Shown here: piece by piece, positions 13,682 to 14,536 of the stretch
Numbering within the stretch: the stretch's first letter is position 1
How the letters are laid out: every line of letters begins with the position of its first letter
NCBI GenBank assembly: GCA_934526125.1
Contig: CAKSZU010000050.1
Location: forward strand, 1 to 14,536
Length of the DNA stretch: 14,536 nt
From: an uncultured Faecalibacterium sp.
Lineage (GTDB): Bacteria > Bacillota > Clostridia > Oscillospirales > Ruminococcaceae
Reading direction: 5' to 3'
Program-made: the position numbers and the translations under genes
Notes under the pieces: model-generated
Told to the model about the DNA's origin: nothing
Databases searched by the model: none
What the model saw: the letters and a program-made list of their open reading frames with translations, nothing else

Positions 13682-14536
13682 TTACTTGTTCCGGATGTAC
13701 TCGTCGATGGCCTTGGCGGCAGCCTTACCGGCACCCATGGCCTTGATGACGGTGGCGGCACCGGTGACGGCATCGCCGCCGGCGTACACGCCGTCACGGC
13801 TGGTCTTGCCGTCGTCGCCGTCGGTGACGATGCAGCCGTGCTTATTGGTCTCCAGACCGGGGGTGGTGGAGCGGATCAGCGGGTTGGGGCTGGTGCCCAG
13901 GCTCATGATCACGGTGTCCACGTCCAGCTCGAACTCGCTGCCCTTCTTCTCGATGGGGCGGCGGCGGCCGGAGGCATCCGGCTCGCCCAGCTCCATCTCG
14001 ATGCAGGTGATGGACTTGACGAAGCCCTCGTCGTCCGGATGGATGGCCACGGGGTTGCACAGGGTCTTGAAGATGATGCCTTCTTCCTCAGCGTGCTCCA
14101 CCTCTTCCTTACGGGCAGGCAGCTCGGCCATGCCGCGGCGGTAGACGATGTAGACGGTCTCGGCACCCAGACGCAGGGCGCTGCGGGCAGCGTCCATGGC
14201 CACATTGCCGCCGCCCACGACGGCGACCTTTTTGCCGGTGCGGATGGGGGTCTTGCTGGTGGGCAGGTAGGCCTTCATCAGGTTGGAGCGGGTCAGGAAC
14301 TCGTTGGCGGAGTAGACGCCCTTCAGGCTCTCGCCGGGGATGCCCATGAAGCGGGGCAGACCGGCACCGGAGCCCACGAACACGGCTTCGTAGCCGTACT
14401 CGCCCATCAGCTCGTCGATGGTCAGCACCTTGCCGATGACCATGTTGCACTCGAAATCAACGCCCATCTTCTTCAGGCCGTCGATCTCCTGCTGGACGAT
14501 GGCCTTGGGCAGACGGAACTCGGGGATGCCGTACAT
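13682..14536 (-). CDS. gltA: GltA/NfnB-type NADPH-dependent flavoprotein (glutamate synthase small-subunit family), 5' end outside window
   Basis: The C-terminal 284 residues of a protein normally about 460 long; the first Met visible is internal (MYGIPEFRLPK is a mid-protein family motif). Visible are FVGSGAGLPRFMGIPGE (53-69, part of the first nucleotide-binding domain), the NADPH-binding VVGGGNVAMDAARSALRLGA (106-125) with VYRR (131-134) for the 2'-phosphate, and the flavin-binding AGGDAVTGAATVIKAMGAGK (252-271). The family includes homotetrameric NADPH glutamate synthase GltA and the NfnB/SudA subunit of the electron-bifurcating ferredoxin:NADP oxidoreductase of clostridia. The partner gene that would separate these (NfnA) would lie outside the window, so GltA versus NfnB is open. 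The gene ends at a long-stem terminator. Confidence 0.9.
   Translation of the reverse strand: MYGIPEFRLPKAIVQQEIDGLKKMGVDFECNMVIGKVLTIDELMGEYGYEAVFVGSGAGLPRFMGIPGESLKGVYSANEFLTRSNLMKAYLPTSKTPIRTGKKVAVVGGGNVAMDAARSALRLGAETVYIVYRRGMAELPARKEEVEHAEEEGIIFKTLCNPVAIHPDDEGFVKSITCIEMELGEPDASGRRRPIEKKGSEFELDVDTVIMSLGTSPNPLIRSTTPGLETNKHGCIVTDGDDGKTSRDGVYAGGDAVTGAATVIKAMGAGKAAAKAIDEYIRNK

Overview
The window looks like chromosomal core sequence from a GC-rich Gram-positive anaerobe of the class Clostridia, most plausibly the Faecalibacterium / Subdoligranulum / Gemmiger group of the Oscillospiraceae. This is inferred from the gene set, high GC coding sequence with AT-rich gaps, strong Shine-Dalgarno sites and U-tract hairpin terminators. 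No RNA genes, IS elements, CRISPR arrays or phage genes are visible, and no gene-free stretch exceeds 300 bases.

Left part (1-5162): an RlmI-type 23S rRNA methyltransferase (minus, cut by the left edge) is divergent from a small CYTH-domain protein. The CYTH gene converges on a DUF1846/UPF0371 protein (minus) across a bidirectional terminator. Next come a YoaK-type DUF1275 membrane protein (minus) and a SpoU/TrmH-type RNA 2'-O-methyltransferase (plus), each with a well-formed promoter. A perfect 12-bp stem closes the block.

Central part (5173-12321) is the most notable region, a four-gene cyclic-di-GMP signalling island. On the minus strand, in transcription order, lie a free-standing HPt phosphotransfer protein, an orphan extracellular solute-binding lipoprotein with no transporter genes, and a 1009-residue membrane protein with a dCACHE-like sensor, HAMP, PAS, GGDEF (SGDEF) and EAL. 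Divergent from them is a 648-residue cytoplasmic protein: Cys-rich domain, GGDEF (with I-site), REC, HD-GYP. The pairing of a binding protein with a GGDEF-EAL membrane protein resembles the Vibrio cholerae NspS-MbaA system. The HPt and REC modules could form a second, phosphorelay input. No histidine kinase is encoded here. A terminator-like hairpin between the HPt and binding-protein genes suggests unequal expression.

Right part (12322-14536): a gap with nested palindromes, a 1-phosphofructokinase gene (fruK), a DeoR-family (FruR-like) regulator reduced to its C-terminal tail but still overlapping fruK by ATGA, a strong terminator, and the C-terminal 284 residues of a GltA/NfnB-type NADPH-dependent flavoprotein cut by the right edge.
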